This document shows positions 33,152-41,640 of a DNA stretch of 43,273 nt, one piece after another; position 1 is the first letter of the stretch; every line of letters begins with the position of its first letter. A program made the translations under genes and the position numbers. Source of the DNA: CAYJII01 sp964370225. Its GTDB lineage: Bacteria; Bacillota; Clostridia; Oscillospirales; Ruminococcaceae. The notes under the pieces are model-generated. The model was given only the letters and a program-made list of their open reading frames with translations. It had not been told where the DNA came from and searched no databases. Location: assembly GCA_964370225.1 (NCBI GenBank), contig CAYJII010000018.1, forward strand, positions 1-43,273. Direction: 5' to 3'.

Positions 33152-33180
33152 TTGACTAATTAAGTATTATATGTTATAGT
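33152..33180 (+). promoter_or_regulatory. Promoter of the ABC importer operon
   Basis: TTGACT (33152-33157), a 17-bp spacer and TATAGT (33175-33180), 40 bp before the substrate-binding protein gene. Confidence 0.65.
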
Positions 33181-33220
33181 GTTAAATATTAAACAAAGTT
33201 AGCAGAACGGAGTATATTTA

Positions 33221-34309
33221 ATGAAAAAAACTTTAACAATTTTACTATCAATCGTATTAAGCACATTGCTTTTTGTGGGTTGCACGCCAACAACAGATGA
33301 TGCAGCTCAAACATCATCACAGGACGAAACTTCTTCACAAGCAGAAGATGAAACTTCTCCAGATTCACAAGCGGAAGAGGAAGAAGTTGCAGATCCAGTC
33401 GATGTTAGAGCACTTGCTTTAAAAGGACCTACTGCAATGGGTATGGTTAAATTTATGGACGATGTAGACAATGGTATAATCACAGATAATAATTACAGTT
33501 TCAGCTTAGTGGGTGCGCCTGATGAGATTGCTGCACTTGTAGCTAAAGGCGAAGTTGACATCGCAGCAGTGCCTGCAAACTTAGCGTCTGTGCTATATAA
33601 TAACACTGAAAAAGGTGTAAAAGTCGCTACGATTAATACTTTGGGAGTGCTGTATATAGTTGAAAACGGCGAAACTGTGACATCAGTTGGGGATTTACGT
33701 GGGAAGACTATTTATGCTTCTGGTAAAGGAGCGACACCCGAGTACTCACTAAGATATATTTTAGAGCAAAACGGAATCAATCCTGATACAGACGTTACAA
33801 TTGAGTGGAAAAGCGAACATGCAGAGGTTGTAGCGGGAATAGCTGCAGAGCAAAACGCAATCGCTATGCTACCACAACCATTTGTCGCTACTGCTATGAC
33901 ACAAAATGAAGCACTGACAGTGCGTCTCGATTTAACGGAAGAATGGGAAAAAACTCAAACAGACAGTGAAACTCCATCTGAACTTATCACTGGAGTATTA
34001 ATCGTAAGAACTCAGTTTTTAGAGGAAAACCCACAAGCAGTTGAAGCTTTCTTAGAGCATTATGAAGCGTCGGTAGAGTATGTTAATTCGGATGTTGAAG
34101 CTGGTGCTGCTTTAGTTGGCAAATACGAAATCGTATCAGAACAAGTAGCGGTAAAAGCTATACCTGAGTGTAATATTTCTTATATAGTAGGCGATGAAAT
34201 GGAACAATCACTTTCAGGCTATCTAAATGTACTATTCACGCAGAATCCAGAATCAGTAGGCGGAGAATTACCAGATGAAAACTTCTATTACAAAGCGCAA
34301 AGTGAATAA
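33221..34309 (+). CDS. ABC importer substrate-binding lipoprotein (NMT1/THI5-like)
   Basis: A 362-residue lipoprotein: signal peptide, lipobox 'LLFVGC' (Cys21), then a Ser/Glu/Asp-rich linker (about 25-58) and a two-lobe type II binding protein. The core begins 'VRALALKGPTAMGMVKFMDD' and has 'VGAPDEIAALVAKGEVDIAAVPANLASVLYN', 'VLYIVENGETVTSVGDLRGKTIYASGKGATPEYSLRYIL' and 'EWKSEHAEVVAGIAAEQ'. This resembles the nitrate/sulfonate/thiamine-precursor (NMT1) superfamily. The ligand is not predictable from this. The permease gene overlaps its 3' end, and the ATPase follows, so the importer is complete. Confidence 0.9.
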   Translation: MKKTLTILLSIVLSTLLFVGCTPTTDDAAQTSSQDETSSQAEDETSPDSQAEEEEVADPVDVRALALKGPTAMGMVKFMDDVDNGIITDNNYSFSLVGAPDEIAALVAKGEVDIAAVPANLASVLYNNTEKGVKVATINTLGVLYIVENGETVTSVGDLRGKTIYASGKGATPEYSLRYILEQNGINPDTDVTIEWKSEHAEVVAGIAAEQNAIAMLPQPFVATAMTQNEALTVRLDLTEEWEKTQTDSETPSELITGVLIVRTQFLEENPQAVEAFLEHYEASVEYVNSDVEAGAALVGKYEIVSEQVAVKAIPECNISYIVGDEMEQSLSGYLNVLFTQNPESVGGELPDENFYYKAQSE

Positions 34310-35057
34310 GAATAATAATAATAAAATAAAACTATGGGCGGTACTGTTTTGGATAATAGTATGGCAAATAGCAGCAATAATTATAGACCAGGAGATACTA
34401 TTAGTATCTCCTTTGTCGGTTTTGGAAAAACTTTTTTTGTTGGTACAAACTACAGAGTTTTGGATGTCGCTACTGTTTTCGCTATTTCGAATATCATTAG
34501 GTTTTTTCGCAGCGGTGATAATAGCGATACTACTCGCGGTGCTTGCGTTTAGGTTTAAACTGATAAAAGAGCTCTTAGCTCCGTTTATGCTCACAATAAA
34601 ATCGGTGCCAGTAGCATCGTTTGTTATACTGGTGCTAATATGGTTTACCTCAGATAATTTGGCGATACTAATTAGTTTTCTGATGGTGCTTCCAGTTATC
34701 TATACAAATGTATTCGAGGGAATTTCGCGGACGGACAAAAATTTGCTAGAGATGGCTAAGGTGTTTACTGTTAAAAAATCTAAGCAAATGCGTTATATTT
34801 ATTTTTTCGAGGTATATCCATTTTTTTACTCAGCGCTATCGATATCGCTAGGACTTTGTTGGAAAGCAGGGGTAGCAGCAGAAGTTATAGGAATACCCAA
34901 TAATTCTATAGGTGAAAATTTGTTTAATGCGAAAATCTATTTGGACACAGCAGCTTTATTCGCTTGGACAGTAGCGATTATAATATTAAGTCTTGCGTTT
35001 GAGAAGACTGTGCTTTTCATTTTACGGAAAATGAAAAAGCATTTGGAGAGGGCGTAA
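34275..35057 (+). CDS. ABC importer permease (SsuC/TauC-like)
   Basis: A 260-residue inner-membrane subunit with about six hydrophobic segments. The coupling loop 'GISRTDKNLLEMAKVFTVKKSKQMRYIYFFEVYPFFYSALSISLGLCWKAGVAAEVIG' follows the binding-protein-dependent permease (BPD) pattern, ending in 'GIGE'-like 'NNSIGENLFNAKIYLDTAALFAWTVAIIILS'. ATG 34275 overlaps the binding protein gene by 35 bp and has GGCGGAG upstream; GTG 34305, near the stop of that gene, is an alternative. It pairs with the ATPase gene 1 bp downstream. Confidence 0.88.
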   Translation: MKTSITKRKVNKNNNNKIKLWAVLFWIIVWQIAAIIIDQEILLVSPLSVLEKLFLLVQTTEFWMSLLFSLFRISLGFFAAVIIAILLAVLAFRFKLIKELLAPFMLTIKSVPVASFVILVLIWFTSDNLAILISFLMVLPVIYTNVFEGISRTDKNLLEMAKVFTVKKSKQMRYIYFFEVYPFFYSALSISLGLCWKAGVAAEVIGIPNNSIGENLFNAKIYLDTAALFAWTVAIIILSLAFEKTVLFILRKMKKHLERA

Positions 35058-35058
35058 A

Positions 35059-35649
35059 ATGAAAGATATAGTATTAAGTGGAGTTAGTAAAGCGTATGGA
35101 GAAAATCTTGTGCTAAATAAGCTAAGTGCGACATTTGAATATGGAAAAGTAAACGCTATCATGTCCGCGTCTGGTGTGGGGAAGACGACCTTGCTCAGGG
35201 TGATGTGTGGGCTAGAAAAAATGGATAGTGGAGAAATATCAGGACTTGATGTTAAGAAAATAGCAGTAGTTTTCCAAGAGGATAGACTGTGTGAAAATCT
35301 AAATGCGCTAGCAAATATAAAATTCGTGACAAATAAATCTGAACCGCAAATTTTATCCGCACTAGCTAAAATAGGACTGAGTGAATTTGAATATTTCCCA
35401 GTAAATAAGTTATCTGGCGGTATGAAAAGGAGAGTAGCGATACTCCGAGCGCTACTTAGTGAATATGATATATTATTTTTAGATGAGCCATTTAAAGGGC
35501 TTGATGTTGATACAAAATTAAGTGTGATGGAATATACAAAAGAAATGATAAAAGGCAAAACAGTGATCTTAATCACACATGATGAAGAGGAAGCGGAGTT
35601 TTTACAAGCGAATAATATGCTAAAATTATGCAAGGATAATGAAAGCTAG
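35059..35649 (+). CDS. ABC importer ATP-binding subunit
   Basis: A 196-residue ATPase that powers the importer. The Q-loop 'VVFQEDRLCENLNALANIKFV', the signature 'LSGGMKRRVAILRALL', Walker B 'DILFLDEPFKGLD' and the switch His in 'ILITHDEEEAEFL' are all present. The Walker A loop is 'SASGVGKTT': the first Gly of GxxGxGKT is Ser. It is shorter than the usual ~250 residues, lacking the C-terminal extension, which is common in small importers of this type. A terminator follows. Function with the substituted Walker A is probable, because the Lys and Thr are kept. Confidence 0.9.
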   Translation: MKDIVLSGVSKAYGENLVLNKLSATFEYGKVNAIMSASGVGKTTLLRVMCGLEKMDSGEISGLDVKKIAVVFQEDRLCENLNALANIKFVTNKSEPQILSALAKIGLSEFEYFPVNKLSGGMKRRVAILRALLSEYDILFLDEPFKGLDVDTKLSVMEYTKEMIKGKTVILITHDEEEAEFLQANNMLKLCKDNES

Positions 35650-35665
35650 AATAAATTAGAGTATT

Positions 35666-35697
35666 AAAAAAGGATGTGAAAATCACATCCTTTTTTC
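35666..35697. terminator. Terminator after the ABC operon
   Basis: A perfect 14-bp stem (35666-35679 with 35683-35696) around a 3-nt loop, with A and T runs on the two sides. It can also stop the convergent P-loop gene. Confidence 0.88.
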
Positions 35698-35721
35698 GTG
35701 TTATTTAGATTTAAGCATCGC

Positions 35722-36126
35722 TTATAAGTATTTTTTTAGTTCTTCAGGAATGCTATCAGCATCAGCAGAAACTGTGAATACAACTGTAACTTCATCTTTA
35801 ACAATCTCTTCAACTTTTGCTACTAATTTAACGAATGCATCCATATCTCTATCAATAATTCTTAATATACCATCAACAAAAATTTCTTTAATGTCATAAT
35901 TTCCAGCTAGGACACCAGTAATAAAGCCGTAAAAAGAATCAGCTCCTTTTATGCAATATTCGTCAGCGTGGATAAGTCTTACGGAGGGGACTATTTCAAA
36001 ATTTAGGTTCATTGCCTTTTCGATGCATACTACGTTGCCTGTTGTTGTTTTAGCTGCTTGGTTTACCATGTCAATTAATAGCTTAGTTTTGCCGCTGCCT
36101 TTGCTACCTACGATTAATTTCATCAT
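35722..36126 (-). CDS. Small P-loop ATP-binding protein, function unknown
   Basis: A 134-residue protein with a Walker A motif 'GSKGSGKTK' directly at the N-terminus (residues 6-14) and a Walker B-like 'IKEIFVDGILRIID'. It has no helicase or transporter signature and is much shorter than most P-loop enzymes. I chose ATG 36126 because GGAGG lies 8 bases upstream. It lies just after pgi on the same strand (50 bp from the pgi stop) and may be read with pgi. I do not recognise a named function. Confidence 0.75.
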   Translation of the reverse strand: MMKLIVGSKGSGKTKLLIDMVNQAAKTTTGNVVCIEKAMNLNFEIVPSVRLIHADEYCIKGADSFYGFITGVLAGNYDIKEIFVDGILRIIDRDMDAFVKLVAKVEEIVKDEVTVVFTVSADADSIPEELKKYL

Positions 36127-36175
36127 TTTAATTTCCTCCAATTATATATTGTTACACTCAGCCGAATGTAGAACA

Positions 36176-37513
36176 CTATTTTAATTTTTCTATCAATAAA
36201 GCTCTTTCTTCTTCATAGCCTGGTTTGCCTAATAAAGCAAACATGTTCTTTTTATAGCTTTCAACTCCAGGTTGGTCAAAAGGATTAACTCCAAGCATAT
36301 ATCCTGAAATAGCACATGCTTTTTCAAAGAAATATACCATGTAGCCGTACTCTTCTTCATTTATTTCTGGCAATTCTAAAACTATATTAGGAGTGCCACC
36401 CTCAGTATGAGCTAAAATAGTACCTTGCATAGCCTTAGTGTTAACGATTGACATATTTTGATTGGATAAGAAATTCAATCCATCAAAATTATTTGGGTCA
36501 TCTTTAACGAAGAAGTCGCTTTTAGGAACTTGCACATCAATCAATGTTTCAAACATAATTCTAGAACCATCTTGAACAAATTGACCTAAAGAATGCAAAT
36601 CGGTTGAAAAAATTGCTGAAGAAGGATAAATACCTTTTTGGTCTTTCCCTTCACTTTCGCCGAAAAGTTGTTTTAACCACTCTGCCATCATGGTGAAAGC
36701 AGGATCGTAACTTACGAACATTTCGACAGATTTCCCTTTGTTTAATAGAATATTTCTATATGCTGCATATTTATAACAATCGTTATCATTTAAGTTTTCG
36801 CAAGCAAGAGCGTCCTCAGCTTTTTTTGCTCCTTGCATAATTTTTGTGATATCACAACCGCTAACAGCGATAGGTAGCAGTCCAACTGCAGTTAAAACGG
36901 AGAAACGTCCGCCAACATCATCAGGTATCACAAAACTTTCGTAACCACTCTCGTCTGCTAAAGATTTTAGTGTGCCACGAGCTTTGTCAGTTGTGCAAAA
37001 GATTCTGCTTTTTGCGCCTTCTTTAGTGTATTTTTCTTCGAGTAATTCTCTAAATACTCTAAAAGCTAAAGCAGGCTCTGTTGTAGTTCCTGATTTGGAA
37101 ATAATATTTACAGCGATTTCTTTGCCCTCGCATATAGATAAAATTTCGTTTAAATAGGTAGGGTTAATATTGTTACCTACAAAGTAAATGTCAGGAGTAT
37201 CTTTTTTTAAGTTATTATAAAAAGGAGATTTAATAAGCTCAATTGCTGCACGAGCACCTAAGTATGAGCCCCCAATTCCAATAACGATTAAAATGTCAGC
37301 GTTATTTTTGATATAGTCCGCTGCTTTCATAATCCTGTCAAATTCTTCTTTGTCGTAGTCAGTCGGTAGATTTACCCAACCTAAAAAGTCGTTGCCCTGT
37401 CCGGTTTTGTTGTGTAAACTTTCGTGTGCAGCTTTAACGATAGGTGCAATTGCGTCAAGCTCATGTTCATTTACATATCCGGATAAATATTTGTCATTAA
37501 GTTTTAGTGCCAC
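36176..37513 (-). CDS. pgi: Glucose-6-phosphate isomerase
   Basis: A 445-residue glycolytic enzyme converting glucose 6-phosphate and fructose 6-phosphate. The family patterns are 'VIGIGGSYLGARAAIEL', 'VNIISKSGTTTEPALAFRVF', 'VGGRFSVLTAVGLLPIAVSG' and 'SEGKDQKGIYPSSAIFSTDLHSLGQFVQDG'. The start is GTG 37513, with GGAGG seven bases upstream and the family-like start MALKLNDKYL; the longer frame from 37561 would add 16 unlikely residues. Its promoter is at 37575-37603. The length matches Gram-positive PGI (~450). Confidence 0.95.
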   Translation of the reverse strand: MALKLNDKYLSGYVNEHELDAIAPIVKAAHESLHNKTGQGNDFLGWVNLPTDYDKEEFDRIMKAADYIKNNADILIVIGIGGSYLGARAAIELIKSPFYNNLKKDTPDIYFVGNNINPTYLNEILSICEGKEIAVNIISKSGTTTEPALAFRVFRELLEEKYTKEGAKSRIFCTTDKARGTLKSLADESGYESFVIPDDVGGRFSVLTAVGLLPIAVSGCDITKIMQGAKKAEDALACENLNDNDCYKYAAYRNILLNKGKSVEMFVSYDPAFTMMAEWLKQLFGESEGKDQKGIYPSSAIFSTDLHSLGQFVQDGSRIMFETLIDVQVPKSDFFVKDDPNNFDGLNFLSNQNMSIVNTKAMQGTILAHTEGGTPNIVLELPEINEEEYGYMVYFFEKACAISGYMLGVNPFDQPGVESYKKNMFALLGKPGYEEERALLIEKLK

Positions 37514-37574
37514 TGTACTTCCTCCAATTAAACTGTATACACGCAGTAAATTATTTTTCAACTGCTATACATAT

Positions 37575-37603
37575 ATTTTACTACAAAACTAACAATTTTT
37601 CAA
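37575..37603 (-). promoter_or_regulatory. Promoter of pgi
   Basis: On the minus strand TTGAAA (37603-37598), a 17-bp spacer and TAAAAT (37580-37575), 62 bp before the GTG start. Confidence 0.6.
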
Positions 37604-37658
37604 GTCTGGAACAATTCTTTTATAAAAATTTTAAAAATAAACAGAATTTTTTACAAAA

Positions 37659-38825
37659 TTACAGGGTCACAATTGATTTAATAAGTATCTCTAGTGCCTT
37701 AAAGAAGTGCATTTTTTCGACTGCACTAGCAGTTTTTATAGAATTATCTGCGATTAACTTCCCGTCAAGATAAACTTTAATGTTACCGATTTTTTGATTT
37801 TCCTCGACAGGCGCGGTCAAAACATCAGGGATATCAACCTCTTGTACTATCGTTGGGGTAGTACCTTTTTGTATAACTTGAGGTTCTATGCTCATTGTCG
37901 GATTAATTATTGCAACACTATCGCTAACACCATGTGCTACTTCTATTTCAGAAATAGTAAACGGTTCAATCGCAACTTCATACATTTCGTAATTTGCAAA
38001 ACCGTAGTCGAGTAGCTTTGTCATTTCGCTATTGCGAACAGATGTGCTTGGCGCACCTAAGATTACAGCAATTAAAGTCATGCCATCACGAGTAACAGCA
38101 GTACTCAAACAATACCCAGCCTCGTCGGTGCTACCTGTTTTTACCCCAATCATGCCTGGATACGATGCGAGAAGTGCGTTAGAATTGCGCATTTGATATG
38201 GGTTAGAATCTGCTCTAATGGTATAGGTTTGTGTGCTAGTAAAATCTATAGCAAGTGGAGTTTCTATTAGTCTGCGGGACATCAACGCCGCATCGTATGC
38301 GCTAGAGTAATGATTTTCTGCTGGAAGACCATGCGGATTTTCAAAATTAGTGTTACCCATGCCGATTTCAATAGCACGTAAATTCATCATGTCTACAAAA
38401 GCATCTTCGCTTCCCGCGATATGCTCACCTAGTGCAAGGCTAGCGTCATTAGCTGAAGCTACAGCGGTAGACATCATTAAATCGTAAACAGTCATTTGTT
38501 CGCCAGTGTTTAAATTGATTTGTGAGCCGCCTAAGTTTTTTGCAGCCTCACTTGCAGTGACAATATCGTCGAGTGAAAGTTCGCCTCGTTCTACAGCTTC
38601 AAGAGTCAAAAGCATTGTCATAATTTTTGTTACAGAAGCAGGGGGGAGGGGCTCATCTTTGTTTTGGTCATACAAGATTTTTCCAGTGCTCATTTCTATT
38701 AAAACGGCTGATTTTGCGTTGATAGTGAAGTCAGCTACTGGTGCAGTAGCGATTGTTGTTGGAATGGTGGTAGCAAACACAAAAAAAATCATTAAAAACC
38801 CTATAATTTTTTTGTACATAGACAT
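37659..38825 (-). CDS. D-alanyl-D-alanine carboxypeptidase (DacA/DacF-type, PBP5 family)
   Basis: A 388-residue secreted enzyme trimming the last D-Ala from peptidoglycan stem peptides. A signal peptide covers residues 1-28. The serine-protease-like motifs of low-molecular-weight PBPs are complete: SxxK in 'PASVTKIMTMLLTLEA' (near residue 63), SxN in 'AVASANDASLALGE' (near 122), and KTG in 'MIGVKTGSTDEAGYC' (near 227). The PBP5 C-terminal beta domain follows ('FTISEIEVAHGVSDSV'), ending with 'MHFFKALEILIKSIVTL', which may serve as the membrane anchor. It stands alone. DacF is usually tied to sporulation; that is not supported here. Confidence 0.92.
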   Translation of the reverse strand: MSMYKKIIGFLMIFFVFATTIPTTIATAPVADFTINAKSAVLIEMSTGKILYDQNKDEPLPPASVTKIMTMLLTLEAVERGELSLDDIVTASEAAKNLGGSQINLNTGEQMTVYDLMMSTAVASANDASLALGEHIAGSEDAFVDMMNLRAIEIGMGNTNFENPHGLPAENHYSSAYDAALMSRRLIETPLAIDFTSTQTYTIRADSNPYQMRNSNALLASYPGMIGVKTGSTDEAGYCLSTAVTRDGMTLIAVILGAPSTSVRNSEMTKLLDYGFANYEMYEVAIEPFTISEIEVAHGVSDSVAIINPTMSIEPQVIQKGTTPTIVQEVDIPDVLTAPVEENQKIGNIKVYLDGKLIADNSIKTASAVEKMHFFKALEILIKSIVTL

Positions 38826-39060
38826 TTCCTAACTGCCGCTATATTTTATTTGCGTCAATATGTATTTTCATTGCGGCTATGAAAAAATATATGCGTAAAA
38901 AGCATAGTCATAACAAATAGCGATAAAAATATCTGTCATAAGTTACTAATATTTATATGCAATTTGTAATTATTATATTGCTTATTATAACAAACTTTTT
39001 TCCTAATGTATATATAAAACACAATATTTTTATATGTTTTCATACAAAAAAATATATTTG

Positions 39061-39089
39061 TTGAATGTGTATTTTTTTTATGGTATAAT
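39061..39089 (+). promoter_or_regulatory. Promoter of the MATE gene
   Basis: TTGAAT (39061-39066), a 17-bp spacer and TATAAT (39084-39089), preceded by TATGG (extended -10). It lies 35 bp before the start. The rest of the 38826-39060 interval is AT-rich and shows no gene or recognisable site. Confidence 0.7.
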
Positions 39090-39124
39090 TATCCGTATGT
39101 ATAAAAAATAGAGAGAGGTAAATA

Positions 39125-40480
39125 ATGGACAAGTTTAAAGAAAATAAAATGGGCACAGCTCCGATAACTTCACTTATTCTGAAAATGTCATTGCCGTCTA
39201 TGCTTTCAATGATGGTAATGGCTCTTTATAATATTGTGGACAGTATATTTGTTTCGCAAATTTCACCAGATGCACTAACTGCAGTATCGATAGTATTACC
39301 TGCACAGTTTTTGCTTATCTCGGTGGGCTCCGGTACCGCAATCGGGGTTAATTCGCTAATTGCACGTAGTTTAGGAGCTAAAAAATTCGACACTGCGAGT
39401 GCTGTTGCATCACATGCGATTGTACTTTCAGTAATTAGTTGGATAGTCTTTGCGATACTCGGATTTTTATTCGCGGATATCTTCGTTAGTGGATTTACTC
39501 AATCTGAGTCTATTCGAGAAATGGGTAGTATCTATCTAAAAATAGTTACTATAGCATCGATTGGTATCTTGATGCAGATTTCCGCTGAGAAAATACTACA
39601 AGCTACAGGTAATATGATGTTACCAATGATTTCGCAGCTCACTGGTGCAGTGATAAACATTGCTCTTGACCCGATACTAATATTCGGATATTTTGGCTTC
39701 CCAGAAATGGGCATTGCTGGTGCAGCAACTGCTACAGTTTTCTCGCAATGTATTGGTATGGTGGTTGCGCTGGTTGCGTTAAAAGTTAAGAAAACAGAAG
39801 TACATATCAGTCTTAGAAATTTCAAATTTGACCGAGCAGTTGTAATAGAAATTTATAGAGTTGGGCTACCTTCAATGATAATGCAATCAGTTGGCTCGTT
39901 CTTAACAGTAGGTTTAAACGCAATTCTAGCTGGCTTTTCCGATGCAGCGGTATCGGTACTCGGGATATACTTTAGAATACAGTCATTTATAATGATGCCT
40001 GTGTTTGGTATGACACAAGGATTAATGCCGATTATGGGGTATAATTTTGGAGCGAAAAACAAAAAAAGATTGCTTAAAACACTAAAAACAGGTACTATTA
40101 TGGCGATGATAATCATGTGTGCAGGAACATTAGTGTTTATGTTCTTCCCAGAGCAACTCCTAGGAATGTTTAATCCGACCGAAGAAGTGTTATTAATAGG
40201 TACATATGCACTAAGAGCAATTTCCTCCGGTTTCCCATTTGCTGCAGTGGGCATAATATTCTCAACATTGTTCCAAGCAGTTGGTAATGGGAAGAATAGT
40301 ATGTACATTTCATTGATAAGACAATTAGTGTTCATTTTACCAGCAGCATATGTTCTGTCGTTTTTTGGTGTACAGTATATATGGTTTGCATTCCCATTTG
40401 CTGAAATTTTTGCGATTTTTGCAGTGCTATATTTATACAAAGCAGTGTACAAAAAACAAATTCAGCCACTAGGAGACTAA
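39125..40480 (+). CDS. MATE family efflux transporter
   Basis: A 451-residue membrane protein with twelve hydrophobic segments in two repeats. 'ITSLILKMSLPSMLSMMVMALYNIVDSIFVSQISPDALTAVSIVLP' is the typical MATE start and 'MPVFGMTQGLMPIMGYNFGAKNKKRLLKTLKTG' the typical middle of the second half. It exports drugs or metabolic cations using a Na+ or H+ gradient. Length is normal (~450). Start supported by GAGAGAGG eight bases upstream. It stands alone, and no regulator is close. Confidence 0.92.
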   Translation: MDKFKENKMGTAPITSLILKMSLPSMLSMMVMALYNIVDSIFVSQISPDALTAVSIVLPAQFLLISVGSGTAIGVNSLIARSLGAKKFDTASAVASHAIVLSVISWIVFAILGFLFADIFVSGFTQSESIREMGSIYLKIVTIASIGILMQISAEKILQATGNMMLPMISQLTGAVINIALDPILIFGYFGFPEMGIAGAATATVFSQCIGMVVALVALKVKKTEVHISLRNFKFDRAVVIEIYRVGLPSMIMQSVGSFLTVGLNAILAGFSDAAVSVLGIYFRIQSFIMMPVFGMTQGLMPIMGYNFGAKNKKRLLKTLKTGTIMAMIIMCAGTLVFMFFPEQLLGMFNPTEEVLLIGTYALRAISSGFPFAAVGIIFSTLFQAVGNGKNSMYISLIRQLVFILPAAYVLSFFGVQYIWFAFPFAEIFAIFAVLYLYKAVYKKQIQPLGD

Positions 40481-40518
40481 AAAAGATGTGTAAATTTAAT
40501 AAAATAATTTATTAACTA

Positions 40519-40547
40519 TTGCCACGACTATAAAAAAGGTGTAAAAT
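40519..40547 (+). promoter_or_regulatory. Promoter of prs
   Basis: TTGCCA (40519-40524), a 17-bp spacer and TAAAAT (40542-40547), 56 bp before the prs start codon. Confidence 0.55.
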
Positions 40548-40602
40548 ATTAGTATAACATATCTCAAAAACTGAATATTTTTACGCTTTAAGGAGAAATA
40601 AA

Positions 40603-41562
40603 ATGAATTTACACGGTAAAGACATCAAAATTTTCGCAGCTAATGCCAATAAGCAAGTCGCAGAAGATATTGCTAAGGATTTAGGTTTACCCGTGGGTGC
40701 TTCGGAAGTATCAACTTTTAGTGATGGAGAAATTGCTGTCACAATCAAAGAATCTGTTCGAGGGTCCGATGTTTTCGTAATCCAATCCACATCACAACCT
40801 GTAAATCATCATTTGATGGAGCTACTTATTATGATTGATGCATTCAAACGTGCATCAGCTGGCCGCATTACCGCAGTAATTCCGTATTATGGTTATGCTA
40901 GACAAGATAGAAAGTCCCGTGCAAGAGACCCTATTTCAGCGAAGTTATGTGCTGATTTAATAACTACCGCTGGGGCAGACAGAGTCTTGACTATGGATTT
41001 ACACGCACCCCAAATTCAAGGTTTTTTCAACATTCCTCTTGACCATTTGTTAGGAGTTCCTATTTTAGCTCCGCATATCATCGAAAAATTTGAGGGTTCG
41101 CTTGATGATATCGTAGTAGTTTCGCCAGATTTAGGTTCGGTAACTAGAGCTAGGAATTTTGCGAGTAGGATAGAAACACCGCTTGCGATTATAGATAAAC
41201 GCAGACAAAAAGCGAATGAATGCGAAGTTATGAATATAATAGGGAACGTAAAAGATAAAAAAGTATTGTTAGTTGATGATATGATAGATACTGCGGGAAC
41301 GCTATGTAATGCAGCAGAAGCCATAATAAAAGTGGGTGGAGCAAAAGAAGTTTATGCATGTGCGACGCATGCAGTGCTTTCTGGACCTGCAATAAGTAGA
41401 ATTGAAAACAGTATTATAAAAGAAGTGATTGTGCTTGATACAATCACATTACCAAAAGAAAAGCAAAGCCCAAAAATAACGCAGTTAAAAGTAGGACCGG
41501 TATTTGCGGAGGCAATTGCAAGAATTTATCAGGACAAGCCTGTGTCACCGCTATTTATTTAA
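40603..41562 (+). CDS. prs: Ribose-phosphate pyrophosphokinase
   Basis: A 319-residue enzyme that makes PRPP from ribose 5-phosphate and ATP, the precursor for nucleotides, His and Trp. Diagnostic stretches are 'FSDGEIAVTIKESVRGSDVFVIQST', 'RITAVIPYYGYARQDRKSRARDPISAKL', 'DLHAPQIQGFFNIPLDHL' and the PRPP-binding loop 'VLLVDDMIDTAGTLCNAAEAI' near residue 225. Full length. GGAG is seven bases before the ATG. Together with guaA downstream it is a purine-related pair, but a terminator separates them. Confidence 0.96.
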   Translation: MNLHGKDIKIFAANANKQVAEDIAKDLGLPVGASEVSTFSDGEIAVTIKESVRGSDVFVIQSTSQPVNHHLMELLIMIDAFKRASAGRITAVIPYYGYARQDRKSRARDPISAKLCADLITTAGADRVLTMDLHAPQIQGFFNIPLDHLLGVPILAPHIIEKFEGSLDDIVVVSPDLGSVTRARNFASRIETPLAIIDKRRQKANECEVMNIIGNVKDKKVLLVDDMIDTAGTLCNAAEAIIKVGGAKEVYACATHAVLSGPAISRIENSIIKEVIVLDTITLPKEKQSPKITQLKVGPVFAEAIARIYQDKPVSPLFI

Positions 41563-41568
41563 AAAAAT

Positions 41569-41600
41569 AACAGTGTTCGCGTTGTGTGAGCACTGTTTTT
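41569..41600 (+). terminator. Terminator after prs
   Basis: A 10-bp stem with one G-U pair (41569-41578 with 41588-41597) and a 9-nt loop, followed by a T run. It ends 41 bp before guaA. Confidence 0.78.
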
Positions 41601-41640
41601 GATTACAGATATTAGATTATTGTTGCGAAAGGAGATATTT

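Noticed and set aside
35022..35633. Open frame opposite the ABC ATPase gene (203 codons).
   Set aside because: Shadow of a well-supported gene; Ser/Leu-rich with no domain.
39853..40452. Long open frame on the opposite strand of the MATE gene (199 codons).
   Set aside because: It is fully inside the transporter gene, whose frame has strong family motifs and a promoter; the antisense peptide matches nothing recognisable.
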